Assembly: GCA_043765375.1 (NCBI GenBank)
Contig: JAYUJH010000015.1
Location: 1 to 39,616 of the forward strand
Origin: JAYUJH01 sp043765375
GTDB taxonomy: Bacteria; Pseudomonadota; Alphaproteobacteria; Rickettsiales; UBA998
Reading direction: 5' to 3'
Length of the DNA stretch: 39,616 bases
The notes under the pieces are model-generated. The model ran no database searches. It saw only the letters and a list, made by a program, of their open reading frames with translations, and had not been told where the DNA came from. This document shows positions 31,978-39,616 of the stretch, one piece after another. Positions within the stretch are counted from its first letter, which is position 1; the number at the start of each line of letters is the position of its first letter. The position numbers and the translations under genes were made by a program.

Positions 31978-32949
31978 TTAATCTTGCAGCACCCAGCATA
32001 ATATAGCTTTTTGCACATGCAGGCGATTTTCCGCCTCGTCCCAAACGGCGGATTGCTTGCCATCAATCACATCGCTTGTCACTTCCTCGCCACGATGAGC
32101 GGGCAGGCAATGCAGAAATATCGCATTTTCTTTCGCATTATTCATAATTGCAGCATTAACCTGATATGGCGTAAGTAGCTGCCTGCGTGTTTCACTATTT
32201 TCATGACCCATTGAAATCCATGTATCAGTGATGATTGCATCAGCATTTTGCGTGGCGTGAATAATATTATCATGAAATATGACTTTTCCACCATTTTGTA
32301 GAGCTTTTGCAACATGATTTGCGTTTGGTTGCAATGATTTGGGGCAGGCAATATGCAACTCAAAACCAAAGGCGGGAGTTGCACTAATTAGTGAGTTCAA
32401 AACATTATTGCCGTCACCAAGCCAAGTTATTTTTTTGCCTTGCGTTGTGCCAATTTTCTCTTCAATCGTCATCATATCCGCCATAATTTGGCATGGGTGG
32501 GATAAATCAGTTAAGCCATTAATCACGGGAATGGTTGAATATTGCGCTAATTCAATCAGTTTTTCATGTATAGTTGCCCGCATCATAATCGCATGATTAT
32601 AACGTGAAAGAACTCGGGCGGTATCAGCTATAGTTTCACCCCGTCCAAGTTGCAAATCTGAGGCAGAAAGCACCAATGGGTGACCGCCTAGTTCATACAT
32701 CGCAACTTCAAATGATATGCGGGTGCGGGTTGATGGTTTCTCAAAAATCATCGCCAAAGATTTGCCTACTAACAAATTATGTTGTGCAGTTGGCGAGTGT
32801 TGCTGCGCCGTTAGCGAATTATGTTGCGTGCCACGGGTTGCTTTTAGTTGTTTAGCGTGAATTATGATATTGCGCAAATCATCATTAGGAATGTCTGATA
32901 ATTCAATGAAATGTTTGATTTTACTAGGTTTAATCGGGGCTATGTTCAT
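31978..32949 (-). CDS. argF: Ornithine carbamoyltransferase
   Basis: 323 aa. Makes citrulline from ornithine and carbamoyl phosphate in arginine synthesis. Carbamoyl-phosphate site: FEKPSTRTRISFEVAMYELG. Further marks: LQLGRGETIADTARVLSRY, LTDLSHPCQIMADMMTIEEK (HPCQ), TWLGDGNNVLNSLI, TDTWISMGHE and HCLPAHRGEEVTSDVID, which supplies the catalytic Cys and ornithine contacts. The residues about 40-62 (TRGTQHNSLTAQQHSPTAQH) are a low-complexity insert with an imperfect S/LTAQ(Q)H repeat, absent from common homologues. It starts 3 nt after the glmM stop, so the two are coupled. Confidence 0.95.
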   Translation of the reverse strand: MNIAPIKPSKIKHFIELSDIPNDDLRNIIIHAKQLKATRGTQHNSLTAQQHSPTAQHNLLVGKSLAMIFEKPSTRTRISFEVAMYELGGHPLVLSASDLQLGRGETIADTARVLSRYNHAIMMRATIHEKLIELAQYSTIPVINGLTDLSHPCQIMADMMTIEEKIGTTQGKKITWLGDGNNVLNSLISATPAFGFELHIACPKSLQPNANHVAKALQNGGKVIFHDNIIHATQNADAIITDTWISMGHENSETRRQLLTPYQVNAAIMNNAKENAIFLHCLPAHRGEEVTSDVIDGKQSAVWDEAENRLHVQKAILCWVLQD

Positions 32950-32952
32950 GTG

Positions 32953-34314
32953 TTATGCAGCCGCCTCTTTGCTGATTGCCTCCGCCAATTCTTGGCTCAA
33001 GTTCTTAACCAATAATTTATCTTCCCCCTCAACCATCACGCGGATTAACGGCTCTGTGCCTGATTTGCGAATTAAGGTTCGTCCGTTTTTACCAAGGGCT
33101 TTATCCGCTTTGGCGATTTTTTGCTTAACTGCGTCACATTCAAGCACTTTTGCTGCGATGGATACGTCTTTCAAGCGCACGTTAGTTAATATTTGCGGGT
33201 ATGGTTGATAAACCCCAGCGCATTCACTCAAGCGTTTATTTTGCTCTTGCATCACCGCCAAAACTTGTAAAGCTGCGAGCAATCCGTCCCCCGTTGTTGC
33301 ATAATTAGCACAAACAATATGCCCTGATGCTTCCCCACCGAGGCTGCAACCATGCTCTTTCATTGCCTCCATCACGTATCTATCCCCAACTTTGGTGCGA
33401 ATTAACCCAATCCCTATTTTAGTGAGATAATGTTCAAAAGCGAGGTTAGACATTAAGGTAGCAACGATTTTTTTCTCGGGTAACTGATTGTTTTTTAACC
33501 AATTTTCAGCTATTAATGCAAGTAACTGATCGCCATCAAGCAAAGTTCCACTTTCATCGCACATCACCACACGGTCGGCGTCGCCATCAAGGGCAATCCC
33601 AACGTCAGCACGATGTTTGCGCACTGCATCAATCATCGCTTCGGGGTGGGTTGAGCCGCAACCATCATTAATATTCACGCCATTTGGGCTAGTGCCGATG
33701 GTGAAACATTCTGCCCCTAATTCCTGCAAAATGATTGGCGCAACTCGGTGTGCTGCACCATTGGCGCAATCCAGCACCACTCGCAACCCGTCCAAGCGCA
33801 AATTGGCGGGAAATGTCCGTTTAATTAACTCAATATATCGTCCACTGCCATCTTCAATGCGTTTAACTTTGCCAATGCTTGAACCTTCAATGCGCAAATG
33901 ATGATTATTTTGCATCATTGCTTCAATTTTCAGCTCGTCCTCATCGGAGAGTTTTTTCCCTTGTGGATTGAATAATTTAATTCCATTATCGTAATAAGGG
34001 TTATGGGAGGCGGAAATCATCACCCCTAAATCTGCTCTCATTGAACGAGTTAGCATCGCAACCGCAGGAGTTGGCAGAGGGCCAACCAAAATCACGTCCA
34101 TACCAACCGCAGTAAATCCTGCCGTTAATGCGGATTCAAATAAATAGCCAGAAAGGCGAGTATCTTTGGCGATTATAACTTTGGAGCGGTGATTATTTGA
34201 ACGAAAATGAGTGCCAGCAGCCATGCCGAGGGCAAGCACTAATTCTGCCGTCATATCGCTTGAGTTGGCTTTGCCACGCACACCGTCTGTGCCAAAATAT
34301 TTTCGCTCTGTCAT
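32953..34314 (-). CDS. glmM: Phosphoglucosamine mutase GlmM
   Basis: 453 aa. Converts glucosamine-6-phosphate to the 1-phosphate for peptidoglycan and lipopolysaccharide. The start RKYFGTDGVRGKAN, the phosphoserine loop ISASHNPYYDNGIKLF (Ser103 the likely phosphorylated residue), the Mg2+ loop ALDGDADRVVMCDESG, the sugar loop GGEASGHIVCANYATTGDG and the C-terminal phosphate-binding IRKSGTEPLIRVMVEG are all present. It is followed by argF at 3 nt and preceded by the popZ-like gene on the same strand; in many alphaproteobacteria ftsH-folP precede it instead. Confidence 0.96.
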   Translation of the reverse strand: MTERKYFGTDGVRGKANSSDMTAELVLALGMAAGTHFRSNNHRSKVIIAKDTRLSGYLFESALTAGFTAVGMDVILVGPLPTPAVAMLTRSMRADLGVMISASHNPYYDNGIKLFNPQGKKLSDEDELKIEAMMQNNHHLRIEGSSIGKVKRIEDGSGRYIELIKRTFPANLRLDGLRVVLDCANGAAHRVAPIILQELGAECFTIGTSPNGVNINDGCGSTHPEAMIDAVRKHRADVGIALDGDADRVVMCDESGTLLDGDQLLALIAENWLKNNQLPEKKIVATLMSNLAFEHYLTKIGIGLIRTKVGDRYVMEAMKEHGCSLGGEASGHIVCANYATTGDGLLAALQVLAVMQEQNKRLSECAGVYQPYPQILTNVRLKDVSIAAKVLECDAVKQKIAKADKALGKNGRTLIRKSGTEPLIRVMVEGEDKLLVKNLSQELAEAISKEAAA

Positions 34315-34350
34315 ATTTTAACCCCCATTATATTTTAGCTTCTATCATGA

Positions 34351-35025
34351 TTAATTCCCTGCTATCTTCTTGATTTCAGCCGCAACCATGCGTTCCACCA
34401 TAGCGGGCAGGTTGGTATCAAGCCAATATCTCAATTCTGGTTTCAACGCCTCAAGCACCAAATCCTCAATGGTTGCGCCGCTACGAAAACTAAGTGAAGG
34501 CGAGGGCATTTGTGGTGGTGATGAATGTTGAATCTTTTTCAATCCATGCAAATAATTCGCAGTCGCATCAGCAGCAGCGGGGCTTATCAAACTGTCAATA
34601 TCGCTCAATATGTCATTATGCGTATGCGTGCTTGGTTGAGTTGGCGTATCAGGTTTAACGTTTTTGGCGGGTTCAAACTGGAATAATGCGTCAGATTGCC
34701 CCATATATTGAGTTGTGTTATCAATAGGAGCGGGTGCAATTGTCACAGGCGACGGAAAATGTTCATCAATAGCTTGTAACACATCATTTGTGTTATTTGT
34801 TGACTTATGGTTGTTTGATTGTGGTAATTGATTGGAATATGATGATTTTTCGCCAATTTCTACCAGTTCCGTCAGTTCCAATACTTCTGATTCACTCACA
34901 TTAAGCGCAACTTTTGCCAAAGATGGTTTTGCTGGCGCAACTTCATCATCAGCGATAATGCGTTTGATTGATTGCAAAATCTCTTCCATTGATTGTTCTT
35001 GCTTATTGTCGCTTGACTCCGTCAT
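34351..35025 (-). CDS. popZ: PopZ-like polar organising protein (DUF2497)
   Basis: 224 aa. PopZ forms a disordered polar matrix that anchors the chromosome origin and cell-cycle regulators in alphaproteobacteria. The two conserved ends are clear: EQSMEEILQSIKRIIADDE near residue 10 and the C-terminal helices GATIEDLVLEALKPELRYWL with DTNLPAMVERMVAAEIKKI. Between them are about 140 residues of acidic, Pro/Ser/Asn/Gln-rich low complexity, as in the family. It sits between tolC and glmM; the pcm-tolC-DUF2497 order is common in alphaproteobacteria, where valS often follows, but here glmM does. Confidence 0.87.
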   Translation of the reverse strand: MTESSDNKQEQSMEEILQSIKRIIADDEVAPAKPSLAKVALNVSESEVLELTELVEIGEKSSYSNQLPQSNNHKSTNNTNDVLQAIDEHFPSPVTIAPAPIDNTTQYMGQSDALFQFEPAKNVKPDTPTQPSTHTHNDILSDIDSLISPAAADATANYLHGLKKIQHSSPPQMPSPSLSFRSGATIEDLVLEALKPELRYWLDTNLPAMVERMVAAEIKKIAGN

Positions 35026-35087
35026 AAAGACATACCCATATAATATTTCAATATAATAGTTATAACCTTTGAAATAATAAAATAAAG

Positions 35088-36917
35088 TTAAAATCCAATT
35101 AATTGGTATTTTATATCGCTAATTGCTTCAACTTGGTCATATTCTTCCACTCCAAGGGCAAGAGTTGCGGGGCTTAACTGCCCAATTACATTCAAAATGC
35201 TATATAATGCAACCAATAAATTACGCTCAGAACGCTCCATATTAACCCTGGCGGCGAATAATTCTTGCTCAGCATCAAGCACATCAAGCACGGTGCGTGA
35301 ACCATAAAGCTGTTCTTGTTTGACGCCATCAAGGGCAATTTCTGCAGCTTTAATGTTAGTTTTTTGCGCCTCAATTGCCACTAATGTAGTTTGATAATTT
35401 TCCCAAGCAGTGATTGCTTGCTCACGAGCTTGATTGGTTGCGTCCAATGTTTCGTAGCGACGTTGATTTTTGACAATTTTTGCTTCACGAATGCGGGAAT
35501 AATCTGCCCCACCTTGATATAATGGTATATCAACATTAACGATTAACTGATCAGTATCAAAATTACCAAGGAAAGATCCTGCGGATCTGCTCATGCTGCC
35601 TTGCAAATCGGCGGTTGGGAGCAAGCGAGCTGTATTTACACCAACGGCATCATCGGCTGCTTGTTCACCATATTTTGCGGTGAGAAGGTTTGGATTTTGC
35701 TCTAATGATGCGCTGATAATCGCTTCCATATTATCAGGAATTGCAGGAACTTGTTGCGGATAAACAAAATCTGTGCTTGGTTTGAACCCAACGATGCGAG
35801 CAAATGATGATTCAGTAATCGCTAATGTTCCCATCGCTTGAATTGCATCGGATTCCGCCCGTGAAAGCCTTGCTTCAGATTGTGCGAGGTCAGTTTTGGT
35901 GGCTTCACCCAGTTCAAAACGCTCTTTGGTTGCTTCAAGCTGTTGCTTCAACACACTAACATTGCTGCGGCTAAGCATCAAAATCTCACGGTCACGAACC
36001 ACATCAAGATAGCGAGTAATTGCATCTAACAATACTTGCTGAGTGGCACTAATTAATTGCGCTCCACTTTGCTTGATTAAGCTATCCGCTTGTCCTAGTG
36101 CATAAAATGTATCAATCTGCAACAATGGTTGTGATGCGTTGATTGCCTTGGTTTCAGCAGGTAAATATTGCCAATCACGAGTTCCAACTTTGTTGCGTCT
36201 GCGTCCTTTTTGATAATTAGCATTAATAGTTGGCAACCAACCCGCTAATGCTTCATTGAAACCCTCACCACTTGCCTCAAATGCACGGCGTTGCGCCATG
36301 ATGCGGGGGTTGGTTTCATAGGTGGAAACTAGCGCATCACGAAAAGCTGCGTCTTGGGAGGTGCTGATTTTGGGTAATGATGCGGGTTTCGCATCATAAT
36401 AATTTTTCTTTGTGGTTGTGCTTTCCTGCATCAATTGTTTGATTTTTGGCTCGGATTGCGCTGGGATTATCACCTTTGTTGTAGCTTTTTTTTGTGGAGT
36501 TATTACAGGTTTCTGCACTGATTTTTGCGTCTTTACCACTTCTTTAATAACAACTGCTTGGGGGCTGATATTAAGTTTGTCAATAACGGGTTCTTTAGGT
36601 TTCAAAGCGATTATCTCAGGCGCAATGACTTTATTTTCAGTTGTCATGCTGGCTTTTGCGGGTATTCGCTCCTGCACAATTATTTTCTCAATTGTTGGAG
36701 TTGGTTTTGTTACTGATGGCTTCTCAATTGCGCTCGGAGAATATGTTTCTTTCGCTTTTGGTGAATAAACTTCCTTGATATATGGTTCGTTTGACGCTTT
36801 GTTGAAAGTCTTACCTGTTGGGCTAAATACCCCACCATCTTGGGCAAGTGCAGGATTTGAATATGTCAATATCAATGATGAGGCTAACAAGGTGAAGATG
36901 ATGGTTTTATTTTTCAT
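35088..36917 (-). CDS. tolC: TolC-family outer-membrane efflux channel with N-terminal extension
   Basis: 609 aa, longer than the usual 450-500. A signal peptide ends near Ala25 (SNPALA). Residues about 26-185 are a lysine-, proline- and valine-rich low-complexity segment (VVIKEVVKTQKSVQKPVITP and the like) not found in typical TolC. The TolC domain proper starts AFRDALVSTYETNPRIMAQR near 192 and shows two repeats, e.g. TRYLDVVRDREILMLSRSNV and KERFELGEATKTDLAQSEAR, then REQAITAWENYQTT and QEQLYGSRTVLDVLDAEQEL. TolC trimers form the outer duct of type I secretion and efflux pumps, so it may export the RTX protein at the left edge. It lies upstream of popZ on the same strand. Confidence 0.92.
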   Translation of the reverse strand: MKNKTIIFTLLASSLILTYSNPALAQDGGVFSPTGKTFNKASNEPYIKEVYSPKAKETYSPSAIEKPSVTKPTPTIEKIIVQERIPAKASMTTENKVIAPEIIALKPKEPVIDKLNISPQAVVIKEVVKTQKSVQKPVITPQKKATTKVIIPAQSEPKIKQLMQESTTTKKNYYDAKPASLPKISTSQDAAFRDALVSTYETNPRIMAQRRAFEASGEGFNEALAGWLPTINANYQKGRRRNKVGTRDWQYLPAETKAINASQPLLQIDTFYALGQADSLIKQSGAQLISATQQVLLDAITRYLDVVRDREILMLSRSNVSVLKQQLEATKERFELGEATKTDLAQSEARLSRAESDAIQAMGTLAITESSFARIVGFKPSTDFVYPQQVPAIPDNMEAIISASLEQNPNLLTAKYGEQAADDAVGVNTARLLPTADLQGSMSRSAGSFLGNFDTDQLIVNVDIPLYQGGADYSRIREAKIVKNQRRYETLDATNQAREQAITAWENYQTTLVAIEAQKTNIKAAEIALDGVKQEQLYGSRTVLDVLDAEQELFAARVNMERSERNLLVALYSILNVIGQLSPATLALGVEEYDQVEAISDIKYQLIGF

Positions 36918-37058
36918 TGCTAATATTATTCCTGAAGTGTTTTTATTGGTGTAGCATTTTTATTTTCGTTATATTTTTGTGTTTTTAGTATTTTTTATAA
37001 TATGTTTTATTTTCATGATAAAATCATAAAAAAATTAAAGTTTAGTTATGAAGCCAAA

Positions 37059-37119
37059 GTTTTATTGATAAAGGGTTTTATTAATGAATAGTTTTATTGA
37101 TAAAGGGTTTTATTCATGA
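37059..37119 (+). repeat. Tandem 32-bp duplication
   Basis: A 29-nt unit (beginning GTTTTATTGATAAAGGG) occurs at 37059-37087 and 37091-37119 with one mismatch, a 32-bp period. It is just downstream of pcm and upstream of tolC. The rest of this 207-nt gap is A+T-rich. Confidence 0.85.
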
Positions 37120-37124
37120 GACGC

Positions 37125-37844
37125 TTAAAACTTAAAAACATTATTCTCAGTCGGTTTTTTCAAATAAAAAGCAAATGTGGTTTGTTTCTCAATATAATTT
37201 ATCACGGGCGGGCTATTTTTTGTGGCAAATGTTTTCTGCCCAATGGTTATTTTGCATAATATTTTGTTGGTGGCAAATATCTTTGATGCAGCGATAATCG
37301 CAACTACAATTCCACCCTCGGCTAATTGATTTTCAATTGCAACTGGAACTTTTGTTTGTGCGCCATTAATTAATATACGATCATAAGGGGCGTGCGATTT
37401 ATAGCCGTTTTCTAGCGGTGCCGTGATGATTTCCACATTATTCACCCCTGCCAAGCTCAATTTTTTTCGTGCAGCGGAGACTAATTCCGCACTTTCCTCA
37501 ATGCCAAAAACTTGATCCGCCAATTGCGCTATAACCGAGCTACTATAACCATATCCCGCCCCAATATCCAAAACTTTATGTTGTTTTTGAATGTTAGCAT
37601 ATTGCAACATTTGTGCAAATAATAATGGCTCTAACAAATAACGGTTGGCGCATAAACGTATTTCTTCATCAATATAAGCCACGTCACGAGCATAATCAGG
37701 GACAAAATGGCTGCGGTCAGTGGTGGCAATCGCATTAATAATGGCAGGACAATTCACGCCGTTGGTTGCTAGTTGCCCTTTTATCATAGCAACTGCTTCA
37801 GGCGAATGCTGATTTATTGGTTTATTGATATTAATTATTTTCAT
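37125..37844 (-). CDS. pcm: Protein-L-isoaspartate O-methyltransferase-like protein
   Basis: 239 aa from the ATG at 37844; the frame extends to 37883 but the extra 13 residues are not family-like. Pcm methylates isoaspartyl residues of aged proteins with SAM. Seen: INAIATTDRSHFVPDYARDV then AYIDEEIRL, LLEPLLFAQMLQYANIQKQH, SAM motif I VLDIGAGYGYSSSVIAQLAD, VFGIEESAELVSAARKKL and APYDRILINGAQTKVP, then LAEGGIVVAII. The substrate loop with the usual (I)SQPYM reads CANRYLLEP, so activity on isoaspartate is uncertain, a feature shared with alphaproteobacterial Pcm paralogues next to tolC. Confidence 0.87.
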   Translation of the reverse strand: MKIININKPINQHSPEAVAMIKGQLATNGVNCPAIINAIATTDRSHFVPDYARDVAYIDEEIRLCANRYLLEPLLFAQMLQYANIQKQHKVLDIGAGYGYSSSVIAQLADQVFGIEESAELVSAARKKLSLAGVNNVEIITAPLENGYKSHAPYDRILINGAQTKVPVAIENQLAEGGIVVAIIAASKIFATNKILCKITIGQKTFATKNSPPVINYIEKQTTFAFYLKKPTENNVFKF

Positions 37845-37977
37845 ACAACCATCATAAATAAGATATTTCGTGTGAAATAGCAAGTATTTATAATTTTGTT
37901 TGTTTGATGGTTATAATTAATCATAAATATCATTTTTTATTTGATTTTATGTGATGTTAATTGCTAAATTGCATTAT

Positions 37978-38715
37978 ATGAAAGATTATAGTAGCAAATA
38001 TTTTAGTAACAAAGTCCGTTTAGGCGTGAATATTGACCATGTCGCAACTTTGCGCAATGCTCGGGGGGGGGCGCAACCTTGCCCCGTTGAAATGGCGTTG
38101 TTGGCACAAGCAGCAGGTGCAGATGGCATCACGGCGCATTTGCGTGAAGATAGGCGACATATTCGTGATGCGGATATTGTAGAATTGAAGCAAGCATTGC
38201 ATTTGCCCCTTAATTTTGAGATGGCAGCAACCGCTGAAATGCAGCAAATCGCCCTTGACATTCGCCCAAACGCTGTGTGTTTAGTTCCAGAGAAGCGTAG
38301 TGAACTCACCACGGAAGGCGGGCTTGATGTGGCGAATAATATGGCAGCATTGCGAGAGTTTATTGCACCATTGCATGATGCAAATATTCGTATTAGCTTA
38401 TTTATTGATGCGGATTTGGCGCAGTTGAAAGCGGCGCATGATGTTGGGGCTGATATAATTGAGCTGCATACGGGTGCTTATTGCCGGCAGCGTGATGATG
38501 CGTTGTTGCGCAAGTTGCAAGTGGCGGCGCAGGCAGCGGAGGCTCTTAGGATTGAGGTTCATGCAGGGCATGGGTTGTGTTATGCAACCACGCCAGCGAT
38601 TATAGCGATTGCACAAGTGATGGAGGTGAATATTGGTCATTTCATTATCGGCGAGGCGTTGCGTGATGGCTTGCCAAGTGTGATTGCTCGCTTTAATATG
38701 TTGCTGATGCGTTGA
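37978..38715 (+). CDS. pdxJ: Pyridoxine 5'-phosphate synthase PdxJ
   Basis: 245 aa from the ATG at 37978; GTG/ATG codons at 37951 and 37954 are in frame but would add non-conserved residues. PdxJ condenses 1-deoxyxylulose-5-phosphate with amino-acetone-phosphate in vitamin B6 synthesis. Seen: VRLGVNIDHVATLRNARGGA, DGITAHLREDRRHIRDADI, LPLNFEMAATAEMQQIAL, VPEKRSELTTEGGLDV, VGADIIELHTGAYC, IEVHAGHGLCY and MEVNIGHFIIGEAL, which cover the phosphate and substrate sites. The codons for ARGGA hold nine G in a row (38063-38071), a possible slippage site in an otherwise intact gene. acpS follows after 17 nt, the classic pair. Confidence 0.95.
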   Translation: MKDYSSKYFSNKVRLGVNIDHVATLRNARGGAQPCPVEMALLAQAAGADGITAHLREDRRHIRDADIVELKQALHLPLNFEMAATAEMQQIALDIRPNAVCLVPEKRSELTTEGGLDVANNMAALREFIAPLHDANIRISLFIDADLAQLKAAHDVGADIIELHTGAYCRQRDDALLRKLQVAAQAAEALRIEVHAGHGLCYATTPAIIAIAQVMEVNIGHFIIGEALRDGLPSVIARFNMLLMR

Positions 38716-38732
38716 AATGACTGTTGTTTTTT

Positions 38733-39209
38733 ATGATTAGGGGAATTGGCACCGACATTGTGAATATTGCTCGCATTGAAGCGGTGATTTTACGCTATGG
38801 AGAGCGGTTTTTGCAGCGCATTTTTACTTCACATGAACGTGATTATTGTGATGGAGCGCAGGGACAACGGCGCATAATTCGTTATGCTAACCGCTATGCA
38901 GCCAAGGAAGCATGTTTGAAAGCGATTGGCGTGAAGCATGGCATATCATGGCAACATATTGAGGTGCAAAATGCAGCAAATGGCAAGCCATATTTGCGGT
39001 TATATGGTGCAGCACATCAGGCAGCACATGAAGCAGTGAATGTTGAAGAAAATATAGCTGGTGGGCAGGTGGCGAATGTTGCGAGTGACAATATAGATGT
39101 GGCAGAAGGAATCATTGCGAGGGCAGGAGGGCAGGGCAGGGATTATCGCTTGCACCTCTCACTTAGTGATGATTACCCCTATGCAACAGCATTTGTGGTG
39201 CTGGAGTGA
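38733..39209 (+). CDS. acpS: Holo-[acyl-carrier-protein] synthase AcpS
   Basis: 158 aa from the ATG at 38733 (the frame opens at a TTG at 38724). AcpS moves phosphopantetheine from CoA to acyl carrier protein. MIRGIGTDIVNIARIE has Mg2+-binding Asp8, and NRYAAKEACLKAIG has Glu59; FTSHERDYC and HLSLSDDYPYATAFVVLE are the usual middle and end. Between residues about 92 and 135 there is an unusual insert (AHQAAHEAVNVEENIAGGQV and on to GGQGRD) that makes the protein some 25-30 residues longer than normal. The stop codon lies inside a family A-like GCTGGAGTGAC. Confidence 0.93.
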   Translation: MIRGIGTDIVNIARIEAVILRYGERFLQRIFTSHERDYCDGAQGQRRIIRYANRYAAKEACLKAIGVKHGISWQHIEVQNAANGKPYLRLYGAAHQAAHEAVNVEENIAGGQVANVASDNIDVAEGIIARAGGQGRDYRLHLSLSDDYPYATAFVVLE

Positions 39210-39238
39210 CGGGAGTGTGTTGGTTGCATCGTTTTCTA

Positions 39239-39292
39239 CTCCACCCTTGCGGGGGAGTCAAAACACGATAGTGTTTTGGTGGGTGGTAAAAA
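39239..39292. repeat. Repeat family B copy
   Basis: CTCCACCCTTGCGGGGGAGT, CAAAACACGATAGTGTTTTG (inner palindrome), GTGGGTGGTAAAA. It is the reverse complement in order of the copy at 28131-28181, with the same kind of centre. Confidence 0.75.
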
Positions 39293-39318
39293 TAATTGAG
39301 GCAATACGGCACAATTTA

Positions 39319-39456
39319 ATGCTCCACCCTTGCGGGGGAGCGGGCAAGGTGATAGCCGAGCCGTGGGGGGTAGTATCTTAACGGTTTTTTTACCCCCCAC
39401 GGTTCAACTTCAGGCTTTGCCCTTGTTTCACCCGCTCCCCCGCAAGGGTGGAGCAT
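39319..39456. repeat. Two family B copies in inverted array (138-bp palindrome)
   Basis: The outer arms 39319-39344 and 39431-39456 are perfect 26-bp reverse complements, starting ATGCTCCACCCTTGCGGGGG. An inner 12-bp pair, CCGTGGGGGGTA (39361-39372) and TACCCCCCACGG (39391-39402), is also perfect, with CAAGG/CCTTG between them. The centre, about 18 nt, is T-rich. Each half has the same ends as the other family B copies but a different middle. In transcripts it would fold as one very long hairpin. Confidence 0.85.
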
Positions 39457-39478
39457 ATATAGCGATATATTCGTGTTT

Positions 39479-39583
39479 GTCATACCAGCACCTCCGAAGG
39501 GAGGCGCAGCCAAAGGCCGGTATCCATTAATAACAATTACATTATGGCTTTTTATGGACTTCAGCCTGCGCTGGAGTGACGGC
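39479..39583. repeat. Repeat family A double-hairpin copy, reverse orientation
   Basis: GTCATACCAGC, tip CTCCGAAGGGAGGCGCAGCC, GGTATCCATTAATAAC, then a spacer and TATGGACTTCAGCCTGCGCT followed by GGAGTGAC. On the other strand this is the order seen at 20790 and 31356. With the two entries before it, it accounts for the last 400 nt of the window; I see no gene there. Confidence 0.75.
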
Positions 39584-39616
39584 AGTATTTTGGTGAAGGG
39601 GAGTGACGGCAAAGTG

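Noticed and set aside
36412..36768. 118-codon hydrophobic-looking frame antisense to the tolC extension
   Set aside because: Its hydrophobic residues are the mirror of Lys/Glu/Thr codons of the low-complexity segment; no start signal.
39239..39583. CRISPR-like array
   Set aside because: The repeats are palindromic, differ in length and orientation and have no regular spacers.

Overview
The window looks like the chromosome of a free-living or facultative, motile alphaproteobacterium with an A+T-rich genome. The pointers are a PopZ (DUF2497) gene next to a tolC-pcm pair, an alphaproteobacterial-type HisZ, a short stand-alone FlhB-like protein, flagellar export genes (fliI, fliO, fliP), BamA and TolC (Gram-negative envelope), and full biosynthetic genes (argF, gltD, pdxJ, hisZ, ubiE). 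I cannot name the genus from sequence alone.

Layout. 0-3.1 kb, minus strand: the 5' part of an RTX calcium-binding-repeat protein that runs off the window, fliI, and a LysR regulator. 3.3-9.0 kb, plus strand: a small exported protein, tRNA-Glu, and an accessory island. The island has a partial repeat of the tRNA 3' end, an HNH endonuclease with an EVE-like N-terminus, the shattered C-terminal tail of a P4-type integrase, and a BcgI-like restriction system (fused nuclease-methyltransferase plus specificity subunit). 9.1-10.3 kb: an orphan low-complexity protein. 10.5-16.8 kb, minus strand: a tightly packed ten-gene run, rpsP-rimM-7TM/transglutaminase-ATP-grasp-maf-fhlB-unknown-fliO-fliP-small membrane protein. 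Then tRNA-Lys.

17-28 kb: a trypsin-like protease, ffh, hisZ, a small self-contained gene, a degenerate enhancer-binding-protein-like regulator (minus), bamA, a D-amino-acid dehydrogenase, a DciA-like protein and an orphan membrane-anchored protein. 28.5-37.8 kb, mostly minus: gltD, ubiE, nusB (plus), a DUF2177 membrane protein, argF, glmM, popZ, tolC, pcm. 38-39.2 kb: pdxJ-acpS. Many intergenic gaps carry two families of palindromic repeats (called A and B here); the last 400 bases of the window consist almost wholly of them.

The most interesting signal is at the junction of the two restriction genes. A heptamer GGGAAAG sits directly before the stop codon of the nuclease-methyltransferase, with a Shine-Dalgarno-like AGAGG 10 nt upstream and a perfect 11-bp stem 6 nt downstream. 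The specificity subunit lies in exactly the -1 frame and has no good start codon of its own. This is the layout of the E. coli dnaX programmed -1 frameshift, and suggests that the cell makes both a free nuclease-methyltransferase and a 1061-residue fusion carrying the specificity domain. Other points of note are a G7 tract between the -35 and -10 boxes of a small orphan gene (possible phase variation), a G9 tract inside pdxJ, a 12-bp minisatellite at the fliO/fliP junction, and the joining of ribosomal and flagellar genes in one apparent operon.
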